Source: a virus. Taken from it: DNA of 38,627 bases. The stretch is taken from the IMG/VR virus record IMGVR_UViG_3300030451_003358, positions 1 to 38,627 of that record; one strand, given 5' to 3'. The position numbers and the translations under genes are program-made. The notes beneath the pieces were generated by a model. The model was not told the DNA's origin. It saw only the letters and a list, made by a program, of their open reading frames with translations, and ran no database searches. Of this stretch, positions 7,264 to 14,887 are shown one piece after another (position 1 is the stretch's first letter; every line of letters begins with the position of its first letter).

Positions 7264-7553
7264 TGGCTAAAAAAAAGGACCCGAGACTAAAGCGTTATGG
7301 CCTGAGTGGTTTCAACAAACCAAAGCGCACCCCAAGCCATCCGAAGAAAAGCCATGTTGTTTTGGCTAAAGAAGGCGAGCGCGTCAAGCTGATTCGATTC
7401 GGCCAGCAGGGTGCAAAGACCAAGCCACCACGCAAGGGCGAATCACAAGCCGACAAGGACAAGCGTGCGTCATTCAAGGCACGTCATGCCAAGAATATTG
7501 CCAAGGGCAAGATGAGTGCGGCTTTCTGGGCCAACAAAACCAAATGGAGCTGA
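7263..7553 (+). CDS. Small basic conserved phage protein (96 aa)
   Basis: The gene is coupled to the previous one by TAATG. The sequence KLIRFGQQG, then RASFKARHAKNIAKGKMSAA and a final tryptophan, is a pattern I recognise from many unrelated phages, where it is always a small stand-alone protein. Conserved basic, histidine and aromatic residues suggest a defined fold and not just a basic tail. The role is not established. It closes the block of five small genes before the scaffold. Confidence 0.7.
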   Translation: MAKKKDPRLKRYGLSGFNKPKRTPSHPKKSHVVLAKEGERVKLIRFGQQGAKTKPPRKGESQADKDKRASFKARHAKNIAKGKMSAAFWANKTKWS

Positions 7554-7588
7554 TACAGTTTGGTTGTAATTAACCTTACGGGTTATTC

Positions 7589-8269
7589 ATGTCTGAAGAG
7601 CAAAACCAGGAGATTACGTCTTCTGCACCGCAAAACAATTCTGAGATCGATGCTTTAAAAAACAGCATTGCATCTCTTGAGAAGAAAAATTATGAACTAA
7701 TCGGAAAACTCAAGAGCGCAAAAACCATTCCTGATGGCGTTGATATTCAGGAGCTACTGGACTTCAAGGCTAAGGCAGAACAAGCAGACTTGGAGAAGCA
7801 GGGCAAGTACACAGAAGCCCGACAGGCTTTGGAGCAGCAATTCCGTGAGGCGGCGGCGGAAAAGGACAAGCGCATTGCAGAGTTAGAGGCCCGAGTGCGT
7901 GAACTAGAGGTTTTGTCCCCCGCCGCAACTGCTTTGCGTGACGTTGTGCATGATCCAGACATGATCTTGAAAACACAAGTTTTAAAGGAGCAGATCGCAC
8001 GAGATGCAGACGGGCAGGTTGTAATTGTTGACGGTTACGAACGCACGCCTATCGCAGACTGGGCAAAGCAAAAACTCCCGGCATGGATGCAGAAGGCTCC
8101 TAAGCCAGTTGGCAGCGGTGCGCCTTCAGGACGCAGTACAGGCGGCGACATCCCACCGGGCACAAAGAATCCTTTTGCCAAAGAGTCCTTTAACCTCACA
8201 GAACAGTCGCGGCTGTATCGCACGGACCGGGATATGTACGAGAGGTTGAAAGCTGCTGCAAACCGTTAA
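7589..8269 (+). CDS. Capsid scaffolding protein
   Basis: This 226-residue protein lies immediately before the major capsid gene. It is acidic, has a long coiled-coil segment (about residues 18-110, with repeated E/K/Q heptads such as DKRIAELEARVRELEVL) and a glycine/proline linker near 170-190. Length, composition and position all match phage scaffolds, which shape the prohead and leave before maturation. A protease domain is not visible. The start is an ATG with only a weak ribosome-binding site. Confidence 0.75.
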   Translation: MSEEQNQEITSSAPQNNSEIDALKNSIASLEKKNYELIGKLKSAKTIPDGVDIQELLDFKAKAEQADLEKQGKYTEARQALEQQFREAAAEKDKRIAELEARVRELEVLSPAATALRDVVHDPDMILKTQVLKEQIARDADGQVVIVDGYERTPIADWAKQKLPAWMQKAPKPVGSGAPSGRSTGGDIPPGTKNPFAKESFNLTEQSRLYRTDRDMYERLKAAANR

Positions 8270-8307
8270 TATGTTTGATAAGGCAAAGCTACGCAGAGCC
8301 GCACGGG

Positions 8308-8335
8308 TTACGCCCACACCGTAAACATCTTTTTT
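8308..8335 (+). terminator. Weak hairpin and T-run in the major capsid leader
   Basis: TTACG (8308-8312) pairs with CGTAA (8320-8324) around a seven-base loop. A run of six T residues (8330-8335) follows after five bases. The stem is short, so at most it is a partial terminator or attenuator between scaffold and capsid genes, or an RNA-processing site. The 77-base leader is one of the longest gaps in the head module and ends with a strong GAGGA site (8336-8340). Confidence 0.3.
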
Positions 8336-8346
8336 GAGGATCTGTC

Positions 8347-9369
8347 ATGGCGACTCTTCGCTCTGACATCATCATTCCTGAGGTATTTACGCCTTACGTC
8401 ATTGAGCAAACCACTCAGCGTGATGCCTTTCTGGCTAGCGGTGTGGTGCAGCCCATGGCGGAGCTAAATGCTGCAGAGGGTGGTGGTGACTTCATCCAAG
8501 TGCCTTTCTACAAGGCCAACCTGTCAGGCGACTTCGAGCGTCTGACGGATAGCTCTTCTCTTACTCCCAGCAAAATCACCGCAGACAAGCAAATTGCTGC
8601 TGTGTTGCATCGCGGCAAAGCTTTTGAAAGCAGGGATCTCGCCGCACTTGCTGCCGGTTCTGACCCGATGGCCGCTATCGGCAACAAAGTTGCTGACTAC
8701 ATCGCCAACCAGCGTCAAAAGGATCTTCTGGCCTGTCTTGCTGGTGTGTTTGGTGCTGTTGGTGACACCAGCTCTGCTGCTTATGCAGGTCTAGCTGTGG
8801 ATGGCACCACTGGTGACACCCCGACTGATCTTGGCCCCCGTCAGATTGTTGTCGGCAAGTCTCTCTTGGGTGACCAAGGAGAAAAGTTGGCGGCCCTATG
8901 TGTGCACCCAAACGTTTATTATGACTTAATGGAGCGTCGTGCGATTGACTTCATCTACGACGACAACGGCATTGCTGACACCGCTGCAAGCCAGGGTTCA
9001 ACCGCACAAGCTTTTGGCGATGTGCGTGTTCCAACCTTCATGGGTATGCGTGTGATCGTGTCTGCTGATGTGCAGACCGCTGGCTCCGGTTCTTCTACCG
9101 AATACGCCAGCTACATGTTCACCCAAGGTGCCGTTGGTTCTGGCGAACAGCTGGGACTTCAGACGGAAACTGACCGTGACATCCTCGCCAAGAGTGATGC
9201 CATGTCAATCGATCTGCACTATGTGTATCACCCGATTGGCTCTAGGTTCAGCAGCGCGGTTTCAAATCCAGAGCGATCTGACCTTGAAACCGTAGGCAAC
9301 TGGACCAAGGTGTTCGAGACCAACAACATTGGTATCGTGCGCATTACTTCCACTTCTGGAATTGATTGA
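8347..9369 (+). CDS. Major capsid protein (HK97-fold type expected)
   Basis: This 340-residue protein follows the scaffold and has an excellent ribosome-binding site (GAGGA, seven bases from the ATG). It starts MATLRSDIIIPEVFTPYVIE, a start typical of a class of siphovirus coat proteins. A central N-to-C pattern (LHRGKAFESRDLAALAAGSD, ALCVHPNVYYDL, then a late IGSRFSSAVSNPE) fits the E-loop, spine and late beta segments of HK97-like shells. The protein would form the capsid lattice. The assignment rests on position, size and sequence style; no structure was computed. Confidence 0.85.
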   Translation: MATLRSDIIIPEVFTPYVIEQTTQRDAFLASGVVQPMAELNAAEGGGDFIQVPFYKANLSGDFERLTDSSSLTPSKITADKQIAAVLHRGKAFESRDLAALAAGSDPMAAIGNKVADYIANQRQKDLLACLAGVFGAVGDTSSAAYAGLAVDGTTGDTPTDLGPRQIVVGKSLLGDQGEKLAALCVHPNVYYDLMERRAIDFIYDDNGIADTAASQGSTAQAFGDVRVPTFMGMRVIVSADVQTAGSGSSTEYASYMFTQGAVGSGEQLGLQTETDRDILAKSDAMSIDLHYVYHPIGSRFSSAVSNPERSDLETVGNWTKVFETNNIGIVRITSTSGID

Positions 9370-9383
9370 GGAGGTAACTAACC

Positions 9384-9746
9384 ATGGCATCCATTTTTGA
9401 GGCAACAGCGGGCAAACTGATTGGCCCGACTACTGGCGGCACTGTGACCCAGGCCACCAACAAGACCACCGGTGTGACCCTTAACGCGGCATCCGGTCAA
9501 ATCACCATGAATGGCGCAAGCCTTGCTGGTGGTGCTGAGGCCACCTTTACGGTGACCAACAGCGAAATCGCAGCTACTGATGTTGTTGTGGTCAACCACA
9601 GCTCTGCTGGTACTGCTGGCTCTTATCTCGTTCAAGCCAACAGCATTGCTGCTGGTTCGTTCGCGATCACTGTGGCAAACGTTGGCTCTACCGCCAGCGA
9701 AGCCATTGTGCTGAGCTTTGTGGCTCTGAAGGGCGCTAGCTCCTGA
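9384..9746 (+). CDS. Putative head decoration or fibre protein (120 aa)
   Basis: The gene begins 15 bases after the major capsid gene with a GGAGG ribosome-binding site, indicating high expression. The product is glycine-, threonine- and alanine-rich, lacks cysteine and looks all-beta (TTGVTLNAASGQITMNGASL, then ATFTVTNSEI). I recognise this pattern as common next to capsid genes, where capsid-decorating proteins usually lie. The sequence alone does not prove decoration; a head-fibre part is an alternative. Confidence 0.6.
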   Translation: MASIFEATAGKLIGPTTGGTVTQATNKTTGVTLNAASGQITMNGASLAGGAEATFTVTNSEIAATDVVVVNHSSAGTAGSYLVQANSIAAGSFAITVANVGSTASEAIVLSFVALKGASS

Positions 9747-9916
9747 TGGGTCTTTTCGCCTTTAGGCGGATGAAGGAACGTGAGGCTGCGGCACAAGCGG
9801 CGGCCTCCGCTCCTGAAAAGCCGACCAAAAAGACTTCTACTGTGACGCCCGATGGCAGTAACAATCGACGCAACAGCGGGCGGCGCAAACGCCAACAGCT
9901 ACATAACGCTGACTGA
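9746..9916 (+). CDS. Small basic protein overlapping the next gene (56 aa)
   Basis: The ATG overlaps the previous stop (TGATG). The product starts MGLFAFRRMKEREAAAQAAA and becomes basic and polar. I recognise this short type from other phages at the same position. The last 65 bases overlap the start of the connector gene in another frame, so both frames would be translated there. Overlap on both sides supports translation, but the function is unknown. Confidence 0.55.
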   Translation: MGLFAFRRMKEREAAAQAAASAPEKPTKKTSTVTPDGSNNRRNSGRRKRQQLHNAD

Positions 9917-10412
9917 GGCAAACACCTTTGTCGAAGCAATGATTGAGTCCACTGATGTGGGCAAGTGGACAACCGGTAATGACGATTCACGCAATCGCGC
10001 TTTGACAGCTGCGGCTGAACGTCTTGACCGTGAAAGATTTTTAGGCGCACGCGCTACCGATACGCAAGCACGACAATGGCCGCGTACTGGCGTGCGAAAG
10101 CCCGATACTTACGTCAACACGTACGCCACTGGCTTTCCTTTTCGCATTTCTGAGGACTACTACACAGATACAGAAATCCCTGATCAGATCAAGCGGGCTC
10201 AGATTGAGCTTGCGGTTTACCTGAAGAACAACACGGACGGTATCAGCCTTAGCGGCCTGAACGACTACAAGAACGTCAAGATCGGCAATCTTGACGTGAC
10301 GCCTGACAAGTCTGGTGCTGTTGGCGCTGATCACGTTCCGCCTATGTTTGAACGGTATTTGACCGGGCTTAGAATTAGCGGACCAGGCAACATCGCAATC
10401 AAGCGAAGCTGA
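9852..10412 (+). CDS. Head-tail connector protein (DnaT-like family)
   Basis: This 186-residue protein starts MAVTIDATAGGANANSYITL and has EANTFVEAM, ALTAAAERLDRERFLGAR and RQWPRTGV. That order matches the phage connector family often labelled DnaT-like after a distant similarity. In this position it should sit under the portal as the adaptor ring of the neck. The stop overlaps the start of the next gene. The label DnaT reflects family naming only; nothing here points to primosome function. Confidence 0.75.
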   Translation: MAVTIDATAGGANANSYITLTEANTFVEAMIESTDVGKWTTGNDDSRNRALTAAAERLDRERFLGARATDTQARQWPRTGVRKPDTYVNTYATGFPFRISEDYYTDTEIPDQIKRAQIELAVYLKNNTDGISLSGLNDYKNVKIGNLDVTPDKSGAVGADHVPPMFERYLTGLRISGPGNIAIKRS

Positions 10413-10768
10413 TGGCACTAGCTGATTCACTGGCAAGGGTTGCAAGCAATGTGCTGAAGCAGTTCGGCGGTGATGTGACGATTCGTTTCGTTTCCACTGG
10501 CAGCTACAACGCTACGAGTGGCGCAATCGTTGAGACGGTTTCTGACACTGCGATTAAGGGCGTTCTTGAGGATGTCAATGTGCGCGAGGTCAATGAGCTT
10601 ATTCAAGCTGGTGACAAGCGTTTAACTGTTGCAGCTGATGATCTTGCGACAGCGCCTGAGACTAAAGATCGCGTTGTGGTTGGGGGCGTTGTTCATCAAA
10701 TCATCCGTGTGGAGACAACGGAACAGGACAACACTGCGATCACTCATGAGTTGATTTTGAGGGCGTAA
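10412..10768 (+). CDS. Head closure / neck protein (118 aa)
   Basis: Position and size match the head-completion protein that follows the connector in siphoviruses. The sequence is beta-rich (DVTIRFVSTGSYNATSGAIV, then RLTVAADDL and KDRVVVGGVVHQIIRVET), typical of small barrel-like stoppers such as SPP1 gp16. The N terminus is a short helix (LADSLARVASNVLKQFGG). The gene is coupled to both neighbours. The identification is by context more than by motif. Confidence 0.65.
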   Translation: MALADSLARVASNVLKQFGGDVTIRFVSTGSYNATSGAIVETVSDTAIKGVLEDVNVREVNELIQAGDKRLTVAADDLATAPETKDRVVVGGVVHQIIRVETTEQDNTAITHELILRA

Positions 10769-10770
10769 CA

Positions 10771-11157
10771 ATGGCACGCGGCATTCGTATCGGAGATATT
10801 GGCGACTTCTGCAGAGAAGAGGTTGAGGAGGTCGTCAAGAAAACCACGATCGCATTGCACGGCTATCTCAAGCTTTACGAAGCTGCCAGGAGAGGCGGCA
10901 TCGGCACACCTGTAAAAAGCGGCGTCCTGATAGGTGCATGGGAGCAGACGATGGACAATCCTTTGCAGGGGCGCGTTTTTAACCGCACCGAGTATGCAGA
11001 GCCCGTGATTATGGGCAAAAACCTGCCTCCGTCTTGGGGCCGTAAGTATCGGACAAGGCAAGGCACTATCCCCGGCTACCCCGAGCAGATCGCTGATGAG
11101 GTCGCCAGAAAAGACGTGCCTAAGATCGTGAATGACATCAGGCGGAGACGCAGATAA
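10771..11157 (+). CDS. Neck / tail completion protein (HK97 gp10-like, 128 aa)
   Basis: This is the third gene of the connector block. It has a helical N terminus and a middle segment TPVKSGVLIGAWEQTM followed by RVFNRTEYAEPVIMGKNL, the usual pattern of gp10-like neck proteins, in which a strand pair follows a conserved G-x-W. The end is arginine-rich. Such proteins link the head to the tail tube. The stop overlaps the next ATG. Confidence 0.7.
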   Translation: MARGIRIGDIGDFCREEVEEVVKKTTIALHGYLKLYEAARRGGIGTPVKSGVLIGAWEQTMDNPLQGRVFNRTEYAEPVIMGKNLPPSWGRKYRTRQGTIPGYPEQIADEVARKDVPKIVNDIRRRRR

Positions 11158-11582
11158 TGGCTGCTGCTGATCTCAACGCAATCCGCGCAACGATTGAAGG
11201 CAGGCTTGCCACTGAGCTTGCAAGCAGCCCTGTGCTGCCGGTTGTGTTCAACAACATGGCTTACGAGCCAACGCCGAATAGCTCTTGGGTGCAATGCTTG
11301 ACGGCGTTCGGGGCCAATGAATACTTGGGCCATGGCCTAACGACCAGTGGTTACAACCGGATTGTCGGCCTGACTCTGATCAACATTTTTACGCCCATAG
11401 GCGTAGGCCCTGGCGCGAACCTTGTGATTGGAAAACGTGTTCGGGATTTGTATAATCGGGTAATCGTGTCGGGGGTTTTCTTCGACGCTCCTTCTGGCCC
11501 AGAGGCTTTGGGTAATCCAAGTCCCGAGGGTTATTTCCAAACCCAGGTCCGTGTGGCCTTTGAATTCATCGAGGAACTCTGA
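11157..11582 (+). CDS. Tail terminator protein (DUF4128-like, 141 aa)
   Basis: A helical start (DLNAIRATIEGRLATELASS) is followed by VVFNNMAYEPTPNSSWVQCL, the pattern of tail terminator proteins of the DUF4128 group, in which a beta-strand and a conserved W-V-x-C/L segment follow the first helix. It would form the ring that stops tail-tube growth and joins it to the head. The location directly before the tail-tube gene agrees. Confidence 0.75.
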   Translation: MAAADLNAIRATIEGRLATELASSPVLPVVFNNMAYEPTPNSSWVQCLTAFGANEYLGHGLTTSGYNRIVGLTLINIFTPIGVGPGANLVIGKRVRDLYNRVIVSGVFFDAPSGPEALGNPSPEGYFQTQVRVAFEFIEEL

Positions 11583-11584
11583 CC

Positions 11585-12019
11585 ATGTCCACCATCCGCG
11601 GAGAACAAGGGCAAGTACAGTTTGAGACTGGCAGCGGCAGCCTTGCACAAGTCGTCGGAACACGTAGCTGGAGCTTTACCGCTACCAAAGAGACTTATGA
11701 CACCACTGCGCATGGTGCAACGTCGAGAACCTTCGTTGGCGGTTTGATCAGTGGGTCAGGTACTGTTGAGCTTGTCTACGATCCTGACGCCAGCAATCAG
11801 CCCGAAATAATTGAAGACGTTTTTAAAATCAAAGATGCCGTGGATGCAAACTTTGAACTGTTTACTACTGATACCTCCGGGACCTATACCACCTCAACGG
11901 ACTCGCTTAAGTTTGCAGGGATTATTACGTCGATGAATATCGTCTCAACTGTTGGCGAATTGGTTGTTGCTAGTTGCGACTTCATCACCAGCGGCGATAT
12001 TGATTCCAGTCTTGAGTGA
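11585..12019 (+). CDS. Major tail (tube) protein (144 aa)
   Basis: This protein sits between the tail terminator and the frameshifted tail chaperone, exactly where the tube protein lies. It is beta-rich and acidic, with GTRSWSFTATKETYDTTAHG, GSGTVELVYDPDASN and a final VVASCDFITSGDI. The DFITSG end is common in tube proteins that finish on the last tube strand. It would polymerise around the tape measure protein. The size is at the small end of the family. Confidence 0.8.
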   Translation: MSTIRGEQGQVQFETGSGSLAQVVGTRSWSFTATKETYDTTAHGATSRTFVGGLISGSGTVELVYDPDASNQPEIIEDVFKIKDAVDANFELFTTDTSGTYTTSTDSLKFAGIITSMNIVSTVGELVVASCDFITSGDIDSSLE

Positions 12020-12030
12020 TGAGGCTATAG

Positions 12031-12056
12031 TTTAGACGACAAATACGTTGTCTAAA
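12031..12056 (+). promoter_or_regulatory. Ten-pair hairpin whose 3' end is the A of the chaperone start codon
   Basis: TTTAGACGAC (12031-12040) pairs with GTTGTCTAAA (12047-12056) as ten pairs with one G-T wobble, around a six-base loop AAATAC. The last base of the right arm is base 1 of the tail-chaperone ATG. There is no Shine-Dalgarno outside the stem. The structure could control entry to the start codon, stop decay of the abundant upstream tail-tube message, or be a processing site. Confidence 0.55.
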
Positions 12057-12412
12057 TGCCCGCTGGAAACCGCACTGTTGACCTGTTGGTTGGGGCGTTT
12101 GACCTCAACCAACGACGCAAGTTTGAATTGAAAAACGCAGAAGGCAAAAAAATTGTCGATCTGTATTTCAAGCCGATCACGCGCGCTGACCGTAAGAAGG
12201 CTCAGCAGCTAGCTGGCACTGATGAAGCTTTGGACATCAGCACCAATATGCTTTGTCAGATTGCTGAGTTGGAAGACGGCACAAAGGCTTTTGCGCCTGC
12301 TGATGCTGTAAAGCTGCAACGTCAGCTGCCTGAGTCTGTGCTGAACGAGATCGAGCTGTTCTTGTTTGGCCTTGGTGAGAGCACTGATCCGGACGAGGCA
12401 AAAAACGACTGA
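12056..12412 (+). CDS. Tail assembly chaperone, short form (gpG-like, 118 aa)
   Basis: This is the unshifted product of the tail chaperone gene. It begins MPAGNRTVDLLVGAFDLNQR, with a later TRADRKKAQQLAG and an acidic end. It lies between tail-tube and tape-measure genes and ends in a slippery A AAA AAC at 12400-12406, six bases before its stop, as in lambda G. Gene G products bind the tape measure protein and help the tube polymerise, then leave the particle. The start is the ATG at the base of a hairpin. Confidence 0.8.
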   Translation: MPAGNRTVDLLVGAFDLNQRRKFELKNAEGKKIVDLYFKPITRADRKKAQQLAGTDEALDISTNMLCQIAELEDGTKAFAPADAVKLQRQLPESVLNEIELFLFGLGESTDPDEAKND

Positions 12413-12588
12413 GGCAGGACAACTGGACTTATTTTGAGTTCTTTTTGGCCTGCGAACTAGGGATGACAGTCAGCAGGCTCCGCACAGAGTTGACCGATGC
12501 GGAGCTTGTGCATTTTGCTGCGTTCTATGAACTGAAGGGTGAGCGTGAGGAAAAAGCAATGCAGCGCGCAAAGCAAATGCGGCGGTAG
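12056..12588 (+). CDS. Tail assembly chaperone, -1 frameshift fusion (gpGT-like, about 177 aa)
   Basis: In frame 0 the codons GCA AAA AAC give the heptamer A AAA AAC at 12400-12406. Slipping back one base enters a frame with no stop until TAG at 12586-12588. That frame encodes RQDNWTYFEFFLACELGMTV, then ELTDAELVHFAAFYELKGER, a classic T-domain sequence that has no start codon of its own in a suitable place. This matches the conserved G/GT frameshift of long-tailed phages, in which the T part recruits the tube protein. The efficiency cannot be judged from the sequence. Confidence 0.85.
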
Positions 12589-12611
12589 TATTGACTTATT
12601 GCTAGGTCGCC

Positions 12612-14549
12612 GTGGGACAGTCATCCGTCGATCTGATCGTCAATGCCGTAAAGGCGATCAACCCACTTCGCGCTGTTGCAGCAGCTAGCAAAAAGGCAGA
12701 GAAGGCGATTGATAGTTTAAAAAAAAGCGCCAAGGCAACAGGTGACACCTTGGCCGACATGGGGCGCAAGGGTAAAAAAGGAATATCTGAATTGATTGCA
12801 AGAGCGCGATCAGCAGCATCAAGTTTTGGCAAGTTAGGGAAGGCGGCTGCGTTAGCAGCAGCAGCGGCAGGCGCGGCAGCGTTTTTGAAATTTTCGTTTG
12901 GTCAGGCTGGTGAACTTGAAAGGCAAACAAAAAGCCTAGAAGTCCTGACCGGATCGCTTGAAACTGCCAAAGGCATTGTTTCTGAGTTGCAAGCGTTCGG
13001 CGCGGTTACTCCCTTCACGAGCACAGAGCTGATTGAAACCTCTAAACGCCTCAAGGCGTTTGGTTTTGAAACCGAACAGGTTGTTGACATCACAAAACGT
13101 TTAGCTGACGTCGCTGGTGCAACAGGTGCTGACCTAAGTGGTATCGCAACTGCTTTTGGTCAAATCCAAGCCAAGGGTCGCCTCCAGGGTGAAGAGCTGC
13201 TGCAGCTACAAGAACGTGGTGTTGCGCTTGCTGATGAACTCAAAGAGATGTATGGCCTTACGGGGACTGAATTCAGCAAGGCACTTGAGAAAGGCCAGAT
13301 TAGTGCCAAGGCTGCAGAAGTTGCCTTGATCCGGCTGACAGAAAAAGGCGGCAAATATGCAAACGGTGCTATCGCACAATCCGACACCCTGTTCGGCAAG
13401 CTTTCAACGTTGCAGGATGCGTTACAACGATTTGGCCAAAACATTGGCAAAGTACTTGATCCAATTTTTAAAGGAATCATTGAGTTTTTAACTACGATTA
13501 CAAATCAAATCAACAATATCTTCAGAGAGGCAGAAATTGACAGAGAAGCAAAAAGACGGCTTGGCTTAGGTACAGGCGGCGCAGGTGGAGTTAGCAGGTT
13601 TTCCCGTGCAGATATTGCAGGCAGGGCAACCGAAAGAGCCAGCCTAGAAGATATTAAAAAACAACTTAGAGAGAGTGGCTTTGCCGCAGCACCCACTATT
13701 CCTGATACAACTATTCCTGATCTGCTTACAGGGAGAACAGGCAGCGGCGAAGATCCAGCAAAGACTGCTAAGGAAATAGCAAAAGCTTCAGCAGACAGAG
13801 TGCGTTTATTGGAGCAGCAAACCTTACTTGCCGCCGCACTGACTGAAGAGGAGCGTACACAGTTTGAACGGCAGATCCAAATTTCAGAAATACTTAAAAA
13901 CAAGCAAGGTCTAACTCAGGAACAGCTGAAGACAGAGCTTCAAGCCACTGTCGCTTTGTTTGAGCAACAGGATGCCACAAAAGCAATCACAGAGGAGAAC
14001 AAGAGGCAAGCTGACGCAAAGAAAAAAGCGCAAGACGAAGAGGCAAAGCGGTTAGAGCAGATTCGCGGCATCTACCAAGGCATCGGCGATACGATTTCTG
14101 ATGGTGTTGTCAACTCACTAAAAGCTGCCATTGACGGCACTAAATCTTTTGGCGAAACGGTAACCGACGTGTTCACAGACTTGCAGAATCAACTTTTGCA
14201 GTTGATTCGTAATCAAATTTTTTACGGAAACCTGACTGGCACTCTAACCAAAGGGTCTGGTTTGTTGGGCAGCATTTTTAGTGGTTTCCTTGCGAATGGT
14301 GGCCCTGCACAAGCGGGAAGGGCTTACATGGTGGGTGAGCGTGGGCCTGAGATGTTTGTCCCACGCACCAGCGGCACTGTTATTCCTAATGGTGGTTTTG
14401 GTGGGGCTAACGTGACTGTGAATGTTGACGCTTCAGGCTCTAGCGTGCAAGGTGATGGGCAACAAGGCAAAGCACTTGGACAAGCGATCGGTGCTGCCGT
14501 ACAAGCTGAGCTGATCAAGCAAAAACGCCCTGGAGGACTTCTGAGCTGA
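12612..14549 (+). CDS. Tape measure protein (645 aa)
   Basis: The gene starts at GTG 12612. The N terminus is basic and helical; a hydrophobic alanine-rich segment follows near residues 76-98. Then comes the conserved TP901-type tape-measure core (LERQTKSLEVLTGSLETAKG, GAVTPFTSTELIETSKRLKA, IATAFGQIQAKGRLQGEELL). The second half is coiled coil. The end has a glycine-rich FLANGGPAQAGRAYMVGERG segment common in this family. The length sets tail length: about 0.15 nm per residue suggests near 100 nm. It passes through the tube and may be ejected with the DNA. Confidence 0.9.
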   Translation: MGQSSVDLIVNAVKAINPLRAVAAASKKAEKAIDSLKKSAKATGDTLADMGRKGKKGISELIARARSAASSFGKLGKAAALAAAAAGAAAFLKFSFGQAGELERQTKSLEVLTGSLETAKGIVSELQAFGAVTPFTSTELIETSKRLKAFGFETEQVVDITKRLADVAGATGADLSGIATAFGQIQAKGRLQGEELLQLQERGVALADELKEMYGLTGTEFSKALEKGQISAKAAEVALIRLTEKGGKYANGAIAQSDTLFGKLSTLQDALQRFGQNIGKVLDPIFKGIIEFLTTITNQINNIFREAEIDREAKRRLGLGTGGAGGVSRFSRADIAGRATERASLEDIKKQLRESGFAAAPTIPDTTIPDLLTGRTGSGEDPAKTAKEIAKASADRVRLLEQQTLLAAALTEEERTQFERQIQISEILKNKQGLTQEQLKTELQATVALFEQQDATKAITEENKRQADAKKKAQDEEAKRLEQIRGIYQGIGDTISDGVVNSLKAAIDGTKSFGETVTDVFTDLQNQLLQLIRNQIFYGNLTGTLTKGSGLLGSIFSGFLANGGPAQAGRAYMVGERGPEMFVPRTSGTVIPNGGFGGANVTVNVDASGSSVQGDGQQGKALGQAIGAAVQAELIKQKRPGGLLS

Positions 14550-14887
14550 TGGCTACTTTCCCTTCGATCAATCCAACCTATGGTCTTCAAAAGACCAGTG
14601 CCCCGAACGTAAGGATCGCTCAGTTTGGATCAGGCTATAGCCAGCGCAGCACGTTTGGCATCAATCAAAACCCAAAGTCCTACAGCTTGACGTTTGAGGT
14701 ATCCGAGACAGATGCGGATACCATTGAAGCGTTTTTAGACGCACGCGGTGGAGTGGAAAACTTTGACTTCACTCCGCCTGGTGAAACAAGCGCCACAAAA
14801 TACATCTGTCGCAAATGGAGCAAGTCAATACCTTTTTTAGATCGTGCGACGATCCAAGCAACGTTTGAGCAAGTGTTTGAGCCATGA
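14549..14887 (+). CDS. Minor tail protein M-like (112 aa)
   Basis: The gene follows the tape measure with overlapping stop and start. It has the gpM pattern: FPSINPTYGLQKTSAPNVRI, AQFGSGYSQRSTFGIN near the start, then FLDARGGVENFDFTPPGE and a final TIQATFEQVFE. In lambda, gpM is part of the tail-tip complex close to the tape measure. The length is close to lambda gpM. It overlaps the L-like gene by four bases. Confidence 0.85.
   Translation: MATFPSINPTYGLQKTSAPNVRIAQFGSGYSQRSTFGINQNPKSYSLTFEVSETDADTIEAFLDARGGVENFDFTPPGETSATKYICRKWSKSIPFLDRATIQATFEQVFEP

Noticed and set aside
7566-7590. Possible -35/-10 pair before the scaffold gene
   Set aside because: The -10-like TTATTC directly touches the ATG, leaving no leader, and matches consensus poorly.
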